From assembly GCA_038030265.1 (NCBI GenBank), contig CM075941.1, forward strand, positions 49,453,952 to 49,517,951: 64,000 nt of DNA. The letters are read 5' to 3'. The stretch's first letter is position 1. Each line of letters begins with the position of its first letter. Below are positions 59,201 to 64,000 of this stretch, piece by piece. The DNA comes from Corythucha ciliata. Taxonomy: Eukaryota; Arthropoda; Insecta; Hemiptera; Tingidae. A model generated the notes under the pieces. It saw only the letters and a program-made list of their open reading frames with translations. It did not search any database and was not told the origin of the DNA. Position numbers and translations under genes: made by a program.

Positions 59201-59320
59201 CGGCCCCGATGATGCATCATCTTCAGGAGGCTTTTCACCGACTTCGTCGTTCGCCCCGCCGCTCGCTCCGGTCTTTTTCCCCATCCAACCAGTCACTTGA
59301 CTGGATATATTTGAGAACAT
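26625..59320 (-). CDS. SAP47-like synapse-associated protein, BSD domain
   Basis: Ten coding exons give a predicted 421-aa protein: 59136-59320, 47948-48033, 47810-47867, 47622-47716, one copy of exon 5 (42315-42436 or 40253-40374), 33383-33523, 32761-32900, 32199-32341, 31789-31962, 26625-26746. All junctions are GT-AG with matching phases. The start MFSNISSQVTGWMGK is followed by an acidic Pro/Gly/Ser stretch. Then come SIGNFLYSAVNKAGKTVSEA (exon 5), LGEFNKEQEAFIKE and PPWVGC (exon 6), the BSD domain with MRFELVPK and the diagnostic ENFWRNYFYRVSL (about residues 230-292), FVSDSL (exon 9) and a C-terminal EEDWERELEAELQDYEMV. The order matches SAP47/SYAP1, a protein linked in flies to synaptic terminals and vesicle function. 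Introns are long and transposon-rich, the first being 11 kb. Exon 5 exists twice. Confidence 0.87.
26747..28100. other. Distal part of SAP47 intron 9
   Basis: AT-rich intron sequence. The only local structure noted is a short palindrome near 27530-27560 (GGCCCGTATC...AGTACGGGC). No exon is recognised. Confidence 0.35.
28105..29240. repeat. Cluster of TCAACTGTTCGACA motifs in both orientations
   Basis: About 17 full or partial copies of a 14-bp motif, TCAACTGTTCGACA, alternate with its complement, TGTCGAACAGTTGA, over 1.1 kb. Adjacent inverted copies make short hairpins. The clearest, at 28117-28152, has 16-bp perfect arms and a 4-nt loop (AGGG). The region also holds a larger inverted repeat (about 28205-28424 against 28749-28945) with a retroposon between the arms. 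Confidence 0.7.
28438..28735 (-). mobile_element. SINE-like retroposon with 13-bp target duplication
   Basis: 298 bp, GC-rich unlike its surroundings, flanked by direct repeats ATGATCTATTCGC (28425-28437 and 28736-28748). On the minus strand it ends in an (AG)n tail, so transcription would be minus. Its 5' part contains GGTAGGGACACCTACC and CGGACAGGGACTCC-type stem sequences, as in 5' ends of some non-LTR elements. No ORF. It sits at the centre of an inverted repeat that it must post-date. Confidence 0.65.
29440..30525 (+). repeat. R3 repeat array
   Basis: About 1.1 kb of units such as CCCAAATTTCGCGGATTTGG and GCTCTTTAA, spaced 30-45 bp, degenerate. Within it, CGTCCACTGGAAGTGTTTTC at about 30140 and its complement near 30290 form an inverted repeat of about 170 bp, probably a small MITE (about 30135-30310). 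Overlapping open frames are not genes. Confidence 0.6.
30526..31788. other. SAP47 intron 9 sequence near exon 9
   Basis: AT-rich intron without recognisable exons. A (CAA)n/(TTG)n microsatellite lies at about 31048-31077 and poly-G and poly-T runs occur. Minus-strand frames at 30730-31240 are shadows of low-complexity sequence. Confidence 0.35.
31789..31962 (-). CDS. SAP47 exon 9
   Basis: 174 nt in phase 1, reading VSTKASEVIRDISSSKQRHL then RDEFVSDSLLSSSAADLAEV and ending IDSSKLT. The acceptor is ATTTCGATAG|TTTC and the donor ACAG|GTGAGT. EFVSD is a conserved patch after the BSD domain in SAP47/SYAP1 proteins. Confidence 0.8.
32199..32341 (-). CDS. SAP47 exon 8, second half of BSD domain
   Basis: 143 nt reading ISEENFWRNYFYRVSLICQ, then a variable Ser/Asp-rich tail to DDHVQ. 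The FW...YFYRV string is the core BSD signature. Acceptor TTGACAG|GATATCC, donor CAAG|GTATGT. Confidence 0.85.
32761..32900 (-). CDS. SAP47 exon 7, first half of BSD domain
   Basis: 140 nt reading DRKNFVRAPPEGVEFTFDY, then FPICQAILTEDPNLEKMRF and ELVPK, phase 0 in and phase 2 out. DKRNFLRxPPxGVxFxFD is characteristic of the family. Acceptor TTTTTCAG|GACCGC, donor AAAGT|GTGAGT. Confidence 0.85.
33383..33523 (-). CDS. SAP47 exon 6
   Basis: 141 nt, phase 0 on both sides, reading NLLGEFNKEQEAFIKEKNSK then GGAPVPPWVGCPNQEALKEE and CLSLST. The PPWVGC motif precedes the BSD domain in this family. Acceptor ATTTCAATAG|AATC, donor GACA|GTAAGT. Confidence 0.82.
33975..34180 (+). repeat. R5 units and CCCTGACTTTTCC-type repeat
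   Basis: R5 units (TTGCAAGTTCTGGTCCTAAT) followed by AATTCCCTGACTTTTCCAGG repeats. The second type reappears in the same orientation at about 36270-36335, bracketing the hAT-like element and its neighbours. Confidence 0.45.
34236..34376. mobile_element. Hairpin MITE in SAP47 intron
   Basis: 141 bp with arms of about 60 bp separated by roughly 20 bp. Both arms contain GAGAAGACGGGTGGAAATGC or its complement, and the termini are TATGGCGTTCTCC / TATAGCGTTTTCC. No ORF. Confidence 0.65.
34419..35889. mobile_element. Non-autonomous hAT-like element, perfect 8-bp TSD
   Basis: 1,471 bp beginning CAGGTGCAGATCCAGG and ending CCAGAATCTGCCCCTG, inverted termini of about 16 bp. It is flanked by identical 8-bp duplications ACTGGTAT (34411-34418 and 35890-35897). 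CAG...CTG ends with an 8-bp TSD are the hAT signature. It has no transposase. The interior from 34860 to 35830 is a degenerate repeat array (R4), itself hit by a small palindromic insertion at about 35250-35360. Lies in intron 5 of SAP47. Confidence 0.75.
34860..35830 (+). repeat. R4 repeat array inside the hAT-like element
   Basis: Units of the type AATCGTCAGTTTAGCCATTT with GGCGCG spacers, about 40-50 bp each and roughly 20 copies, degenerate. Confined to the hAT-like element. Both strands give Ile/Leu/Lys-rich open frames (35488-35773) that are repeat translations. Confidence 0.7.
35908..36113. mobile_element. TIR element, GGTGCGTTT ends, TAAA flanks
   Basis: 206 bp with inverted GGTGCGTTTA termini directly flanked by TAAA on both sides. 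Inner motifs GTGTCTGACA and its complement recur several times, so several alternative hairpins are possible. It sits 10 bp beyond the hAT-like element's target duplication. Confidence 0.6.
36345..37400 (-). repeat. R5 and R3 repeat blocks
   Basis: R5 units (TTGCAAATTTAGGGTCTTCA type) at 36345-36600, and reverse-oriented R3 units (TTTTTGAACGAGCCGATTCA type) at 36950-37400. A poly-A run of 27 lies at about 37511-37537. Confidence 0.5.
37540..38365. other. SAP47 intron, no exon identified
   Basis: AT-rich. A GAG|GTAAGC donor-like site on the minus strand near 37674 follows a short open stretch, but no acceptor gives a phase compatible with exons 5 and 6, so no exon is called. Confidence 0.3.
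38366..40432. repeat. 2.07-kb tandem duplication, copy A
   Basis: Direct repeat of 2,066 bp, more than 99% identical by eye to copy B that follows it immediately. The differences I saw are about ten substitutions plus length changes in poly-A, poly-G and poly-C runs. It contains SAP47 exon 5 copy 40253-40374 near its upper end and otherwise intron. The junction shares only a few bases (CAAGCATGAAATT start; GAAAGAAACA end). Confidence 0.85.
40253..40374 (-). CDS. SAP47 exon 5, downstream copy
   Basis: 122 nt entered in phase 1 and left in phase 0, reading V-STKAIAGAKSIGNFLYSAVN then KAGKTVSEASAKIKKTVEEN. Identical to the copy at 42315-42436, with the same acceptor (GTTTCAG|TGTC) and donor (AAT|GTGAGT). 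The asymmetric phase means both copies cannot be used in one intact message. Confidence 0.8.
40433..42498. repeat. 2.07-kb tandem duplication, copy B
   Basis: Second copy of the 2,066-bp unit, directly adjacent to copy A. Includes the upstream exon 5 copy. Breakpoint differences confirm two genuine end sequences: copy A is followed by copy B, and copy B by AGAGCAAGGTATTG. Confidence 0.85.
42315..42436 (-). CDS. SAP47 exon 5, upstream copy
   Basis: 122 nt, identical to 40253-40374, with intact acceptor and donor. It lies 5,185 bp downstream of exon 4 in the transcript direction and 1,940 bp upstream of its twin. It encodes the conserved alpha-helical segment before the PPWVGC motif. Either copy gives the same protein. 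Confidence 0.8.
42740..43340 (-). pseudogene. Probable non-LTR retrotransposon 3' remnants
   Basis: The stretch 43130-43300 contains CCTTTCGGCTCACAC-CATACCCC and TAACGCGGCTCCACAAACC, arranged like the tail region of the RNase H-bearing element at 62100-62200 (CGGCTCATACGCCATACCC; GCGGGTCCGCAAACC). GC content is higher than in the surroundings. No ORF survives. A weak call based on shared word order only. Confidence 0.3.
43375..43670 (-). repeat. TGTGGTTGGA minisatellite, reverse orientation
   Basis: About 15 units of the type AACCACAGTAAAGCTCC, the reverse complement of the 22915-23985 minisatellite, more diverged. Confidence 0.6.
44195..44420 (+). repeat. R3 repeat block
   Basis: Units such as AAAAACCAATTTTGCGGATG and TTTCGCGGATTTTTCTC, spaced about 35-45 bp. 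The neighbouring 43670-44195 and 44420-45160 are AT-rich intron with nothing recognised. Confidence 0.45.
45165..46075 (+). repeat. R1 array, mostly forward
   Basis: Degenerate TTTTTCTCAATTTTAG / GCGAATTAGCG repeats over 0.9 kb, with an inverted portion at about 45740-45890 (AAATCGCTAATTCGTAG) that can fold against its flanks. Confidence 0.6.
46705..47220 (-). pseudogene. Decayed RNase H-like retroelement fragment
   Basis: Minus-strand sequence from about 47070 reads CYTDGRQTEQGFLSRSGK, resembling the YTDGS start of the RNase H domain in non-LTR retrotransposons. Further down, KIGLLCQNETVLAVTTKRRA resembles the later part. Frames shift between these pieces and the second catalytic motif is not clear. 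GC content is raised relative to the intron. It lies in SAP47 intron 4 in the same orientation as the gene. Confidence 0.35.
47622..47716 (-). CDS. SAP47 exon 4
   Basis: 95 nt, phase 2 in and phase 1 out, reading SATGGADSDAALDSPGGGTP then TDDKDPTQAIGA. Acidic, Gly/Asp-rich linker typical of the N-terminal half of the family. Acceptor ACTTTTAG|CGCC, donor AGCAG|GTAAGA. Confidence 0.75.
47810..47867 (-). CDS. SAP47 exon 3
   Basis: 58 nt entered after GACCCCTCCAG|CGTT and left at CAAG|GTGACG, reading ALQQSNQGSPSQDKDDDDS. It is separated from exon 2 by an 80-nt intron (47868-47947), which restores the frame. If that intron were retained, the frame would run into a stop in exon 5. Confidence 0.65.
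47948..48033 (-). CDS. SAP47 exon 2
   Basis: 86 nt reading S-PTKAGSRLDMLGNFGGSVK then SQMSTWLGG, ending at GGAGGAG|GTATCT. The last part is a predicted amphipathic helix. Acceptor TTGTTCCAG|CCCT, phase 2 in and phase 1 out. Confidence 0.7.
48034..49779. other. SAP47 intron 1, proximal part
   Basis: AT-rich intron with C-rich and G-rich runs. No exon, RNA gene or bounded element recognised. Confidence 0.35.
49780..50080 (-). repeat. R3 repeat block, reverse orientation
   Basis: Units such as CCACGAAATTGGTTTT and GAAGAGCGAAAATTCGCGAA, spaced about 35-45 bp. A second block of the same kind lies at 51000-51320. Confidence 0.45.
50130..50373. mobile_element. MITE with perfect ~50-bp TIRs and TAA duplication
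   Basis: 244 bp. The terminal ~50 bp are perfect inverted copies, beginning AGGCCAGGTCACACCTATCA and including two ATGATCGGTGT-type repeats. TAA directly flanks both ends (50127-50129 and 50374-50376). PIF/Harbinger-like. The perfect TIRs indicate very recent activity. Confidence 0.75.
50480..51920 (+). repeat. R5 and R3 repeat blocks
   Basis: R5 units (GAAACTTGCAATTTCGCGAA type) at 50480-50810 and 51430-51920, and reverse-oriented R3 at 51000-51320. About 50815-50940 is a GC-rich insert (CGGTCCCGGTCTAATCAGCC ... GACAACCCCAGGCTGGGAGC), probably a retroposon fragment. Confidence 0.5.
52604..52690 (+). mobile_element. hAT terminus, CAGGGGTGGACAACC type
   Basis: The sequence CAGGGGTGGACAACCCAGGG followed by CCCGCGGCCC has the form of termini in one widespread hAT group (CAGGGGTGGGCAACC). 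The complementary right end was not found, so this is likely a truncated copy. Confidence 0.45.
52770..54070 (-). repeat. R1 array, reverse orientation, with 56-nt poly-A
   Basis: About 1.3 kb of CTAATTCACGGCTAAAATTGAG-type units. A homopolymer run of about 56 A lies at 53228-53284. The run yields a poly-lysine frame that is not a gene. The array ends close to the left terminus of the 4-kb TIR element. Confidence 0.65.
54352..55002 (+). CDS. Possible small acidic protein in the TIR element
   Basis: Two exons join in phase: 54352-54403 (ATG, MELNSPSELTETGLHRI, donor AATAG|GTATAC) and 54884-55002 (acceptor ATTTTTCAG|CTCTTG, reading LDVPRELDVPEDVFTYFEDS then YTPSLELYPLDLSTNDLD and TGA). The product is 56 aa and strongly acidic, with a LDVP repeat. 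Further good splice-like sites at 55201 (CCATTGCAG), 55335 and 55403 suggest more exons or an alternative product, but I could not join them in one frame. No homology recognised. It may be an element-encoded gene. Confidence 0.3.
57335..57434. mobile_element. 100-bp MITE nested in the hairpin's right arm
   Basis: Inverted termini TCCTATAGAATATCCACGCG and the complement of CGCGTGGATATTCTGTAGGA. The equivalent position in the left arm (near 56190) is uninterrupted, so the MITE arrived after the arms formed. Confidence 0.7.
57849..57989. mobile_element. MITE with AGCTCGGTGCACACGATGCA ends, TTA duplication
   Basis: 141 bp with inverted termini of about 37 bp starting AGCTCGGTGCACACGATGCA, flanked by TTA on both sides. 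PIF/Harbinger-like, nested in the right part of the 4-kb TIR element. A Met-initiated open frame through it is not a gene. Confidence 0.7.
58523..58709. mobile_element. 187-bp hAT-like MITE
   Basis: Begins CAGTGGCGTACCCAG and ends CTGGATACGCCCCCCTG. Flanked by 8-bp repeats ACTCGACG and ACTCGATG (one mismatch). G-rich left, C-rich right, no ORF. Confidence 0.65.
59136..59320 (-). CDS. SAP47 exon 1 (start codon)
   Basis: 185 nt from ATG, reading MFSNISSQVTGWMGKKTGAS then an acidic Pro/Gly/Ser stretch ending PDGKKDS. Donor GATTCGAG|GTAAGC, phase 2. The N-terminal hydrophobic-aromatic motif followed by an acidic Pro-rich tract fits SAP47 proteins. The ATG chosen is the only one in this frame near the motif; upstream codons are not ATG. 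Confidence 0.75.
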
Positions 59321-62067
59321 TGCGTTACTTCCAAACTTCAAATGAACAGTTCGACTGTGTCACAAAGTCTCGCTTCTCCTCTGATTTTTGGTTGCCTTTT
59401 TAAAACTCAACAACGCATAATCCCACGGGCCACGCTCCCCTGCACTTTAGTGTCTTGACTTCGCACTTCCGACAAAGATTTTTACACCCACGGTCCTGAC
59501 CAAAACTTTTTTTTTTTTTATGGCACTGAAACGACACAGTAAAATCTAAAAAATCCGAATTTCATCAAGAAATTATTTTTCTCTTTAATGAAAAGACACG
59601 GACTCACAGAAACGTCAAAACAGTTCGGACTTCAACAGATTACGCATCAAATGACGATGAAGACTGATGAAAAGCAGGTGGGAGGGGGGCGGCCAAAGGA
59701 CTGAGACACGATTGTCGCCTGTTCCGCCGCGAGGTTCGCTAGAAGACAATAGCGGGAAATATTTGAATAAATGGACTGTTGAATGCTCATGGTTTGAATC
59801 AATCGAGCGAATGAATTTCAAATTTGGAAAATAGGAAAATACGGCCTAGCATCGGCGTGTTTAGCGACGAAAATCTCGTAGAGTCAATTTATAACCGGAA
59901 AAAATTACATTAAACCGTAATTGTGAGACGCGTCACTAAACCCAAAACATTTTGCCCATTAATTGTGCATTTATCGGCGAACCACTGTCCAACTTTTTCT
60001 TGGCATTTCTATCACAGAGTCCTGCAAGACGACATCCTCAAAACAAATTTAAGCAAAGTTTAAAATATCATGCAGTTTTACGTCCCATAAACATCAGCGC
60101 CAGAGAGAGCTACTGTTGGAGGGAAGGACCTTTCAGATCATACAAACCACGACGAACTCAACACAAAATTGCCCAATTTTACAGTTTATTTTCCATTCTA
60201 TCCTCATTTTTAAGCCCTTTGTTCAAAATGGCTTCGTCATAGGTCCACGAGCGAGAAAATTTGCTTCGGTCGATACGGCATAACCAAACTAGTCTGGGTC
60301 GTGCTTTTCCTAACCAAAACTACTTTGATGTTACCAGGGCTAAAAAAACCCAAAAACTATTAGAAAATCGTTTAAAAAGTGTTCTTTGTGTAAAAACTAT
60401 CAAACAAAATAACTGGACAATATTTAAATCGGAAAATGCTCAATCCTAACCTCAGTTGAAACAAGTGAGGTTATACAGGGAGAAGGTTAGTCTTCTCAAA
60501 CTAAAGCCAAAGCGTACACCTCAGTCTTTTAGTTTACATGGTGGATGTTGGTTGATGCGTTCAATTTTTAGTGAAAAGCGCGGGTGTTTTACGCTCTTGT
60601 AATGAACTTGATTAAAATCATTGAAGAACAATTCGCCCGGTTGTTTTAGACTCATTCGCTTGAACAGATTGTGGTGCGGTGAGCTTGAATCGTACCGGTG
60701 AACTTGAAAGACTTTTTTTCAGTTTTACGACGGAGCGATTTTGTGGCTTCGATATTTTTTAAATAGCTCGAAGGACGAACTATGTGTTGTCTCTACTAAT
60801 TCAGAGGGGGGTTGTTTTTTACGAGTATTCCGGGAGTGCAGCGAGTGGACGCCCCTTCGGAGAAGAGAACCCCGTTGAAGTTTGAAGGTAAGTTCCTCTC
60901 AGTTGCCTTACAATTTTCATTGGTAACTTTTCACGATCAATGTACAGTTATCTCGTTCAGTTCAATCAAATTTGATTCTTTAATTGGTAGACGTTTAACG
61001 GACTTTCCCCGTATGTAGGGCCCGGTCCAGAGGGGAAGGGCTACGGGGCATTAGCACTGGGCGACAAAATGTACCTACAGTCTACCCTAGCAAAACAGTC
61101 GAGTTAGATTTTAGAGACAAAATTTCCTATCCAATCAGTCATTTTTATAGCACCAAGGGATTTATTTATGGAACGGACTTCTGGACAACAATTTATACTT
61201 TTCAGGTTTTGTCGTTGGTTACCAAAGCAAAACCACAACAATTTCTTGGACAAATTCTCTAGTTATCTAGCTTCTCAAGCTAGAAATCCAAGCTTAGCGG
61301 TTAAAGACCGGGCCTTTTGTTTTCCTGGTCAAAACAATAGTATTTCCATTTTTGTGAGGAGATTAGTCCGATTCCGAGGCGAAGCTCCCCAACCACTTGG
61401 CCCATGACATTCTTACCATGTTTTGTACTCGAAAAACACGGTCAGCTTCAGCCAACAGCAATCAGTCAACGTACGAGCTGGAATTGACTGTTTCTAGGAC
61501 GGGCCTGAGTTGCCGGACATTGAAGCCCAAAAACCGTGTTTGCCTTATATGTACAGTGACCAGAAGTCCTGCCCCTTAAGAAGAGCGGTAATACTTTCAA
61601 TAACTGCTCTGATATTAGAAGTCAGCATGAATAAGAGAGGAAAAAAATAAGTGTAATACAAGCATTCTTCCAACATAAGTGAAGTGCTTTCTAAACTAGT
61701 ACCTACGTACAAGGTGTAGCCAGGACGGGGCAACACTCGTAGCCGAAAGCTATGCTAGGAAAACATTAATTTATCTCTTCAAAACTGGTTATTTAGCGAT
61801 GAAAAGGCAAACATTTTACCCTTGGGAAAACATTAAAATCTCCCCGAGACACAAATGGAGATTTTTCGTGGAGCTACAGTAAATTTTTCACAAAAAGCTG
61901 GTAAATTTGCGTGGAAACTGGCAATTTCGCCCCCCCTCCTCCCCTGCCAACTCAAAACTAGCCATTCAAGCAGAAAACTGCGAATTTAGACATCAGCGGA
62001 TTTACGGGGTGGATTTTGGAAACGAGATGAAGTCTCAACATTGTAGACGGAATCACGTCAGACAATT
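59321..62067. other. Upstream flank of SAP47
   Basis: Presumably contains the SAP47 promoter and 5' UTR, which I cannot place. On the plus strand, 60805-60888 has exon-like edges (ACTAATTCAG| and GAAG|GTAAGT) with an open frame but no partner, so it is only a weak candidate for an exon of a divergent gene. 61780-62000 includes R5/R1-like repeat fragments. Confidence 0.3.
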
Positions 62068-63110
62068 TATTATTATTATTATTCAGTGGGCCCGCACCCG
62101 GCCTAGCCGAGCCCGAAGCGCTTAAGCCGTTACGGCTCATACGCCATACCCTTAGGGTCGGACTCGGAAAAGCCTAATGCGGGTCCGCAAACCTATCTAC
62201 GGCATTCACGAACTGAAGGACTCGGACCCCCTCGGCCCTCGAGAATGTGATGCCTGGCAACCTATCTGTCCCGAAAATGCGGAAACGAGTAGCCGCATAC
62301 CTCTCACACTCCTCTACAAAGTGCACAGCCCTCGTTGCCGACAGGCTGATAGGCTATTCCAACTCCTGGCGGCCTCCCTATCCGCCCAATCCTTTATCTG
62401 GGCTCTCCCCACTGTCTTGGAGACCGCAATAGTCGACTCAGGTCTCCATACTTCCTTATTTGCCCCCTGTTTCGCCATTTCATCAGCTTTCTCATTCCCC
62501 TCGTATCCCCTGTGTCCAGGGATCCACGCGAGGGTCACTTCATTACCCATTCCCTGTAGCCTTGTGATGGCCCGCCGACAGTCCGCCACCAAGGCCGACT
62601 CCACTACCGGCCTGGTCACCGCCCCCAGGGCTGCGCGGCTGTCCGCGTAGATCACCACTTCCCTGAACCTCACATGCTTCCTAATTAGCTCCAGGACACA
62701 GTCATTTATCGCCACGACCTCTGCCTGAAAAACCGTGGCCAACTTTCCTAGGGGCCTACAGTTCCCACCTTCAAACTCCGGTATCCAGAACCCAGATCCT
62801 GTCATCCCCGATTCCAACTTAGACCCATCCGTGAAGCAATTCATGGTTCCCTCTTGCACCCTGAATTCCTCTCTCGTACTAACTCGAATCCGAATCTTCC
62901 TTCCCAAGTCCAATCGCTTCACGGTTTTGTCACTCCTCATCTGGGTGACAGGCGCCACCCGCTGGAGCTCCGTCGCTACTTCCCTGTGTCCCATATCTCT
63001 CCCCCTAACCGCCCATTTCCCATGGACTTGCAACCCATAACATGTTTCCATTGCGCGCATCTTGACCTCCAAATATAGGGGTCGCAGCCGAAGCAACACT
63101 TCCACATCCT
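62068..63110 (-). pseudogene. 5'-truncated non-LTR retrotransposon, RNase H domain
   Basis: Minus-strand frame 63105 to 62314 encodes an RNase H domain. It has CFTDGSKLE with the first Asp, TVFQAEVVAIN with the Glu, YADSRAA with the second Asp, and IPGHRGYEGNEKADEMAKQG with the last acidic residue. A one-base shift near 62320 separates the C-terminal segment (HFVEECERYAATRFRIFGTD and on) to a stop near 62168. The element then ends in a (TAA)n tail at about 62068-62085. Reverse transcriptase and endonuclease are missing, so it is a dead 5'-truncated copy of an I/Jockey-type element, oriented like SAP47. All RNase H catalytic residues remain. Confidence 0.75.
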
Positions 63111-63773
63111 AGGAGAGGGTTGCATGAGCATCAACATGCATACAGGGTGGAACAGGATAAGTGTGACAAAAAAAATTGGGTGAAAGTAGGCCTCATTTGT
63201 GATCGAAAACACCCTTTGTACCATGGTCCGAAAATCAAAACCCAACGAGATATGATTTTTCTAACGTTTATTATGACTCACGTCACTTTTCTTAACTAAA
63301 TGGGAATAACTCAGTTTCCAGCTGACATTTTGCAACTTTTGATGACAGATTCGGAAACAGCACATTTTTTTCTGTCAGGATTAGCCATTTACGATAAAAT
63401 TCAACCATTTTCTGGGGGCTCTTGAGCTGCTCAAAGTTTTGCAAATCGAGGATTTCTAATTTTTCAAAAAAGTCAACCCCCGCTTTTCTTTTCGAAATTT
63501 GAGCGCACCGACATCCCATGGGTCGGAAAAACTTCCCCAATGTGTCTTTTTTGAAATTACTCATGAACGTATTTTTAGTTAATCAGTGATTTTTCTGCAG
63601 AAATGACCATTTCTTAGAAAAAAGAATGGTTTTTCTCTTCAAAATCGCTTGTTTCGACCTACAACATTTGAACGAGCTTTGTGTTTTTTAGCATGATTGA
63701 CGTCATTAAAGCATCATCCAAAGTTTTCCCTTGAACGGGGCGGACTGTGTACGCCTGTAAAAAGTTCAAAAAA
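63111..63773. other. Unassigned flank
   Basis: AT-rich sequence between the retrotransposon remnant and the terminal MITE. A minus-strand frame at 63292-63564 has no recognisable domain and is not called. Confidence 0.3.
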
Positions 63774-63965
63774 TGTCGCTCCCGCAGCTAGCTGTCGGGT
63801 AGAGTGCATTTCTCTACTGCGAATTTCGAATTCGTATTCGAATCGGAAATTGGTAACAACAAGTAGAGTCATTAAGTGCACTAATTTCGTCGAATAACAG
63901 CTAAACACGCCGAAATTCGCAGTAGTGAAATGCACCCTTGCCGACAGCCAGCTGCCGGAGCGACA
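63774..63965. mobile_element. 192-bp MITE sharing its terminus with the dispersed repeats
   Basis: Inverted termini of about 55 bp: TGTCGCTCCCGCAGCTAGCT on the left and TGTCGCTCCGGCAGCTGGCT on the right (minus strand), then GTGCATTTC and CTACTGCGAATTTCG in both. The terminus CCAGCTGCCGGAGCGA with upstream AAATGCAC is also the end of the dispersed repeats at 6918 and 17862. No ORF. Confidence 0.7.
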
Positions 63966-64000
63966 GTTTTTGATATTTTGGTAGGAGTGCGCATTCCATT

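Noticed and set aside
62177..62650. 157-codon plus-strand frame
   Set aside because: It is the antisense shadow of the RNase H ORF.

Overview
The window is arthropod nuclear DNA: spliced genes with GT-AG introns, no operons or bacterial signals, and a very large load of degenerate repeats and small transposons. The arthropod assignment rests on two genes. One is a complete antennal-type ionotropic receptor of the IR75 kind. The other is a homologue of the synapse-associated protein SAP47 (BSD domain), which runs on the minus strand across about 33 kb. I cannot name the species.

Layout. 0.3-9 kb: degenerate tandem-repeat DNA, several palindromic MITEs, and at 5.74-6.75 kb a fold-back Penelope-like element that keeps only a GIY-YIG endonuclease ORF, flanked by a 14-bp target duplication. 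9.14-11.71 kb (+): the nine-exon ionotropic receptor, predicted 615 aa and apparently intact, with a MITE in one intron. 12.4-15.5 kb: an 18-bp-type minisatellite split by a 2-kb hAT-like element. 15.7-24.7 kb: more repeat arrays, a two-unit 299-bp tandem repeat, a candidate coiled-coil gene at 20.5-21.0 kb and a 17-bp minisatellite with a 212-bp higher-order period. 26.6-59.3 kb (-): SAP47, ten coding exons, predicted 421 aa. One coding exon is duplicated by a recent 2.07-kb tandem duplication. The introns carry a motif-rich palindrome interrupted by a SINE-like retroposon, a 1.47-kb hAT-like element with a perfect 8-bp target duplication, and a 4-kb terminal-inverted-repeat element with a 2-kb internal hairpin. 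59.3-64 kb: SAP47 upstream flank, a 5'-truncated non-LTR retrotransposon with an RNase H domain, and a terminal MITE.

Much of the non-coding DNA is built from a few short, highly degenerate repeat vocabularies. They share words such as GCGAATT and TTTTAGCC, occur in both orientations, and in at least two places lie wholly inside non-autonomous hAT-like elements. The two protein genes have no evident functional link. The receptor is expected to act in chemosensory dendrites and SAP47 at presynaptic terminals. Exon coordinates were derived by hand from splice sites and phase and have no transcript support.
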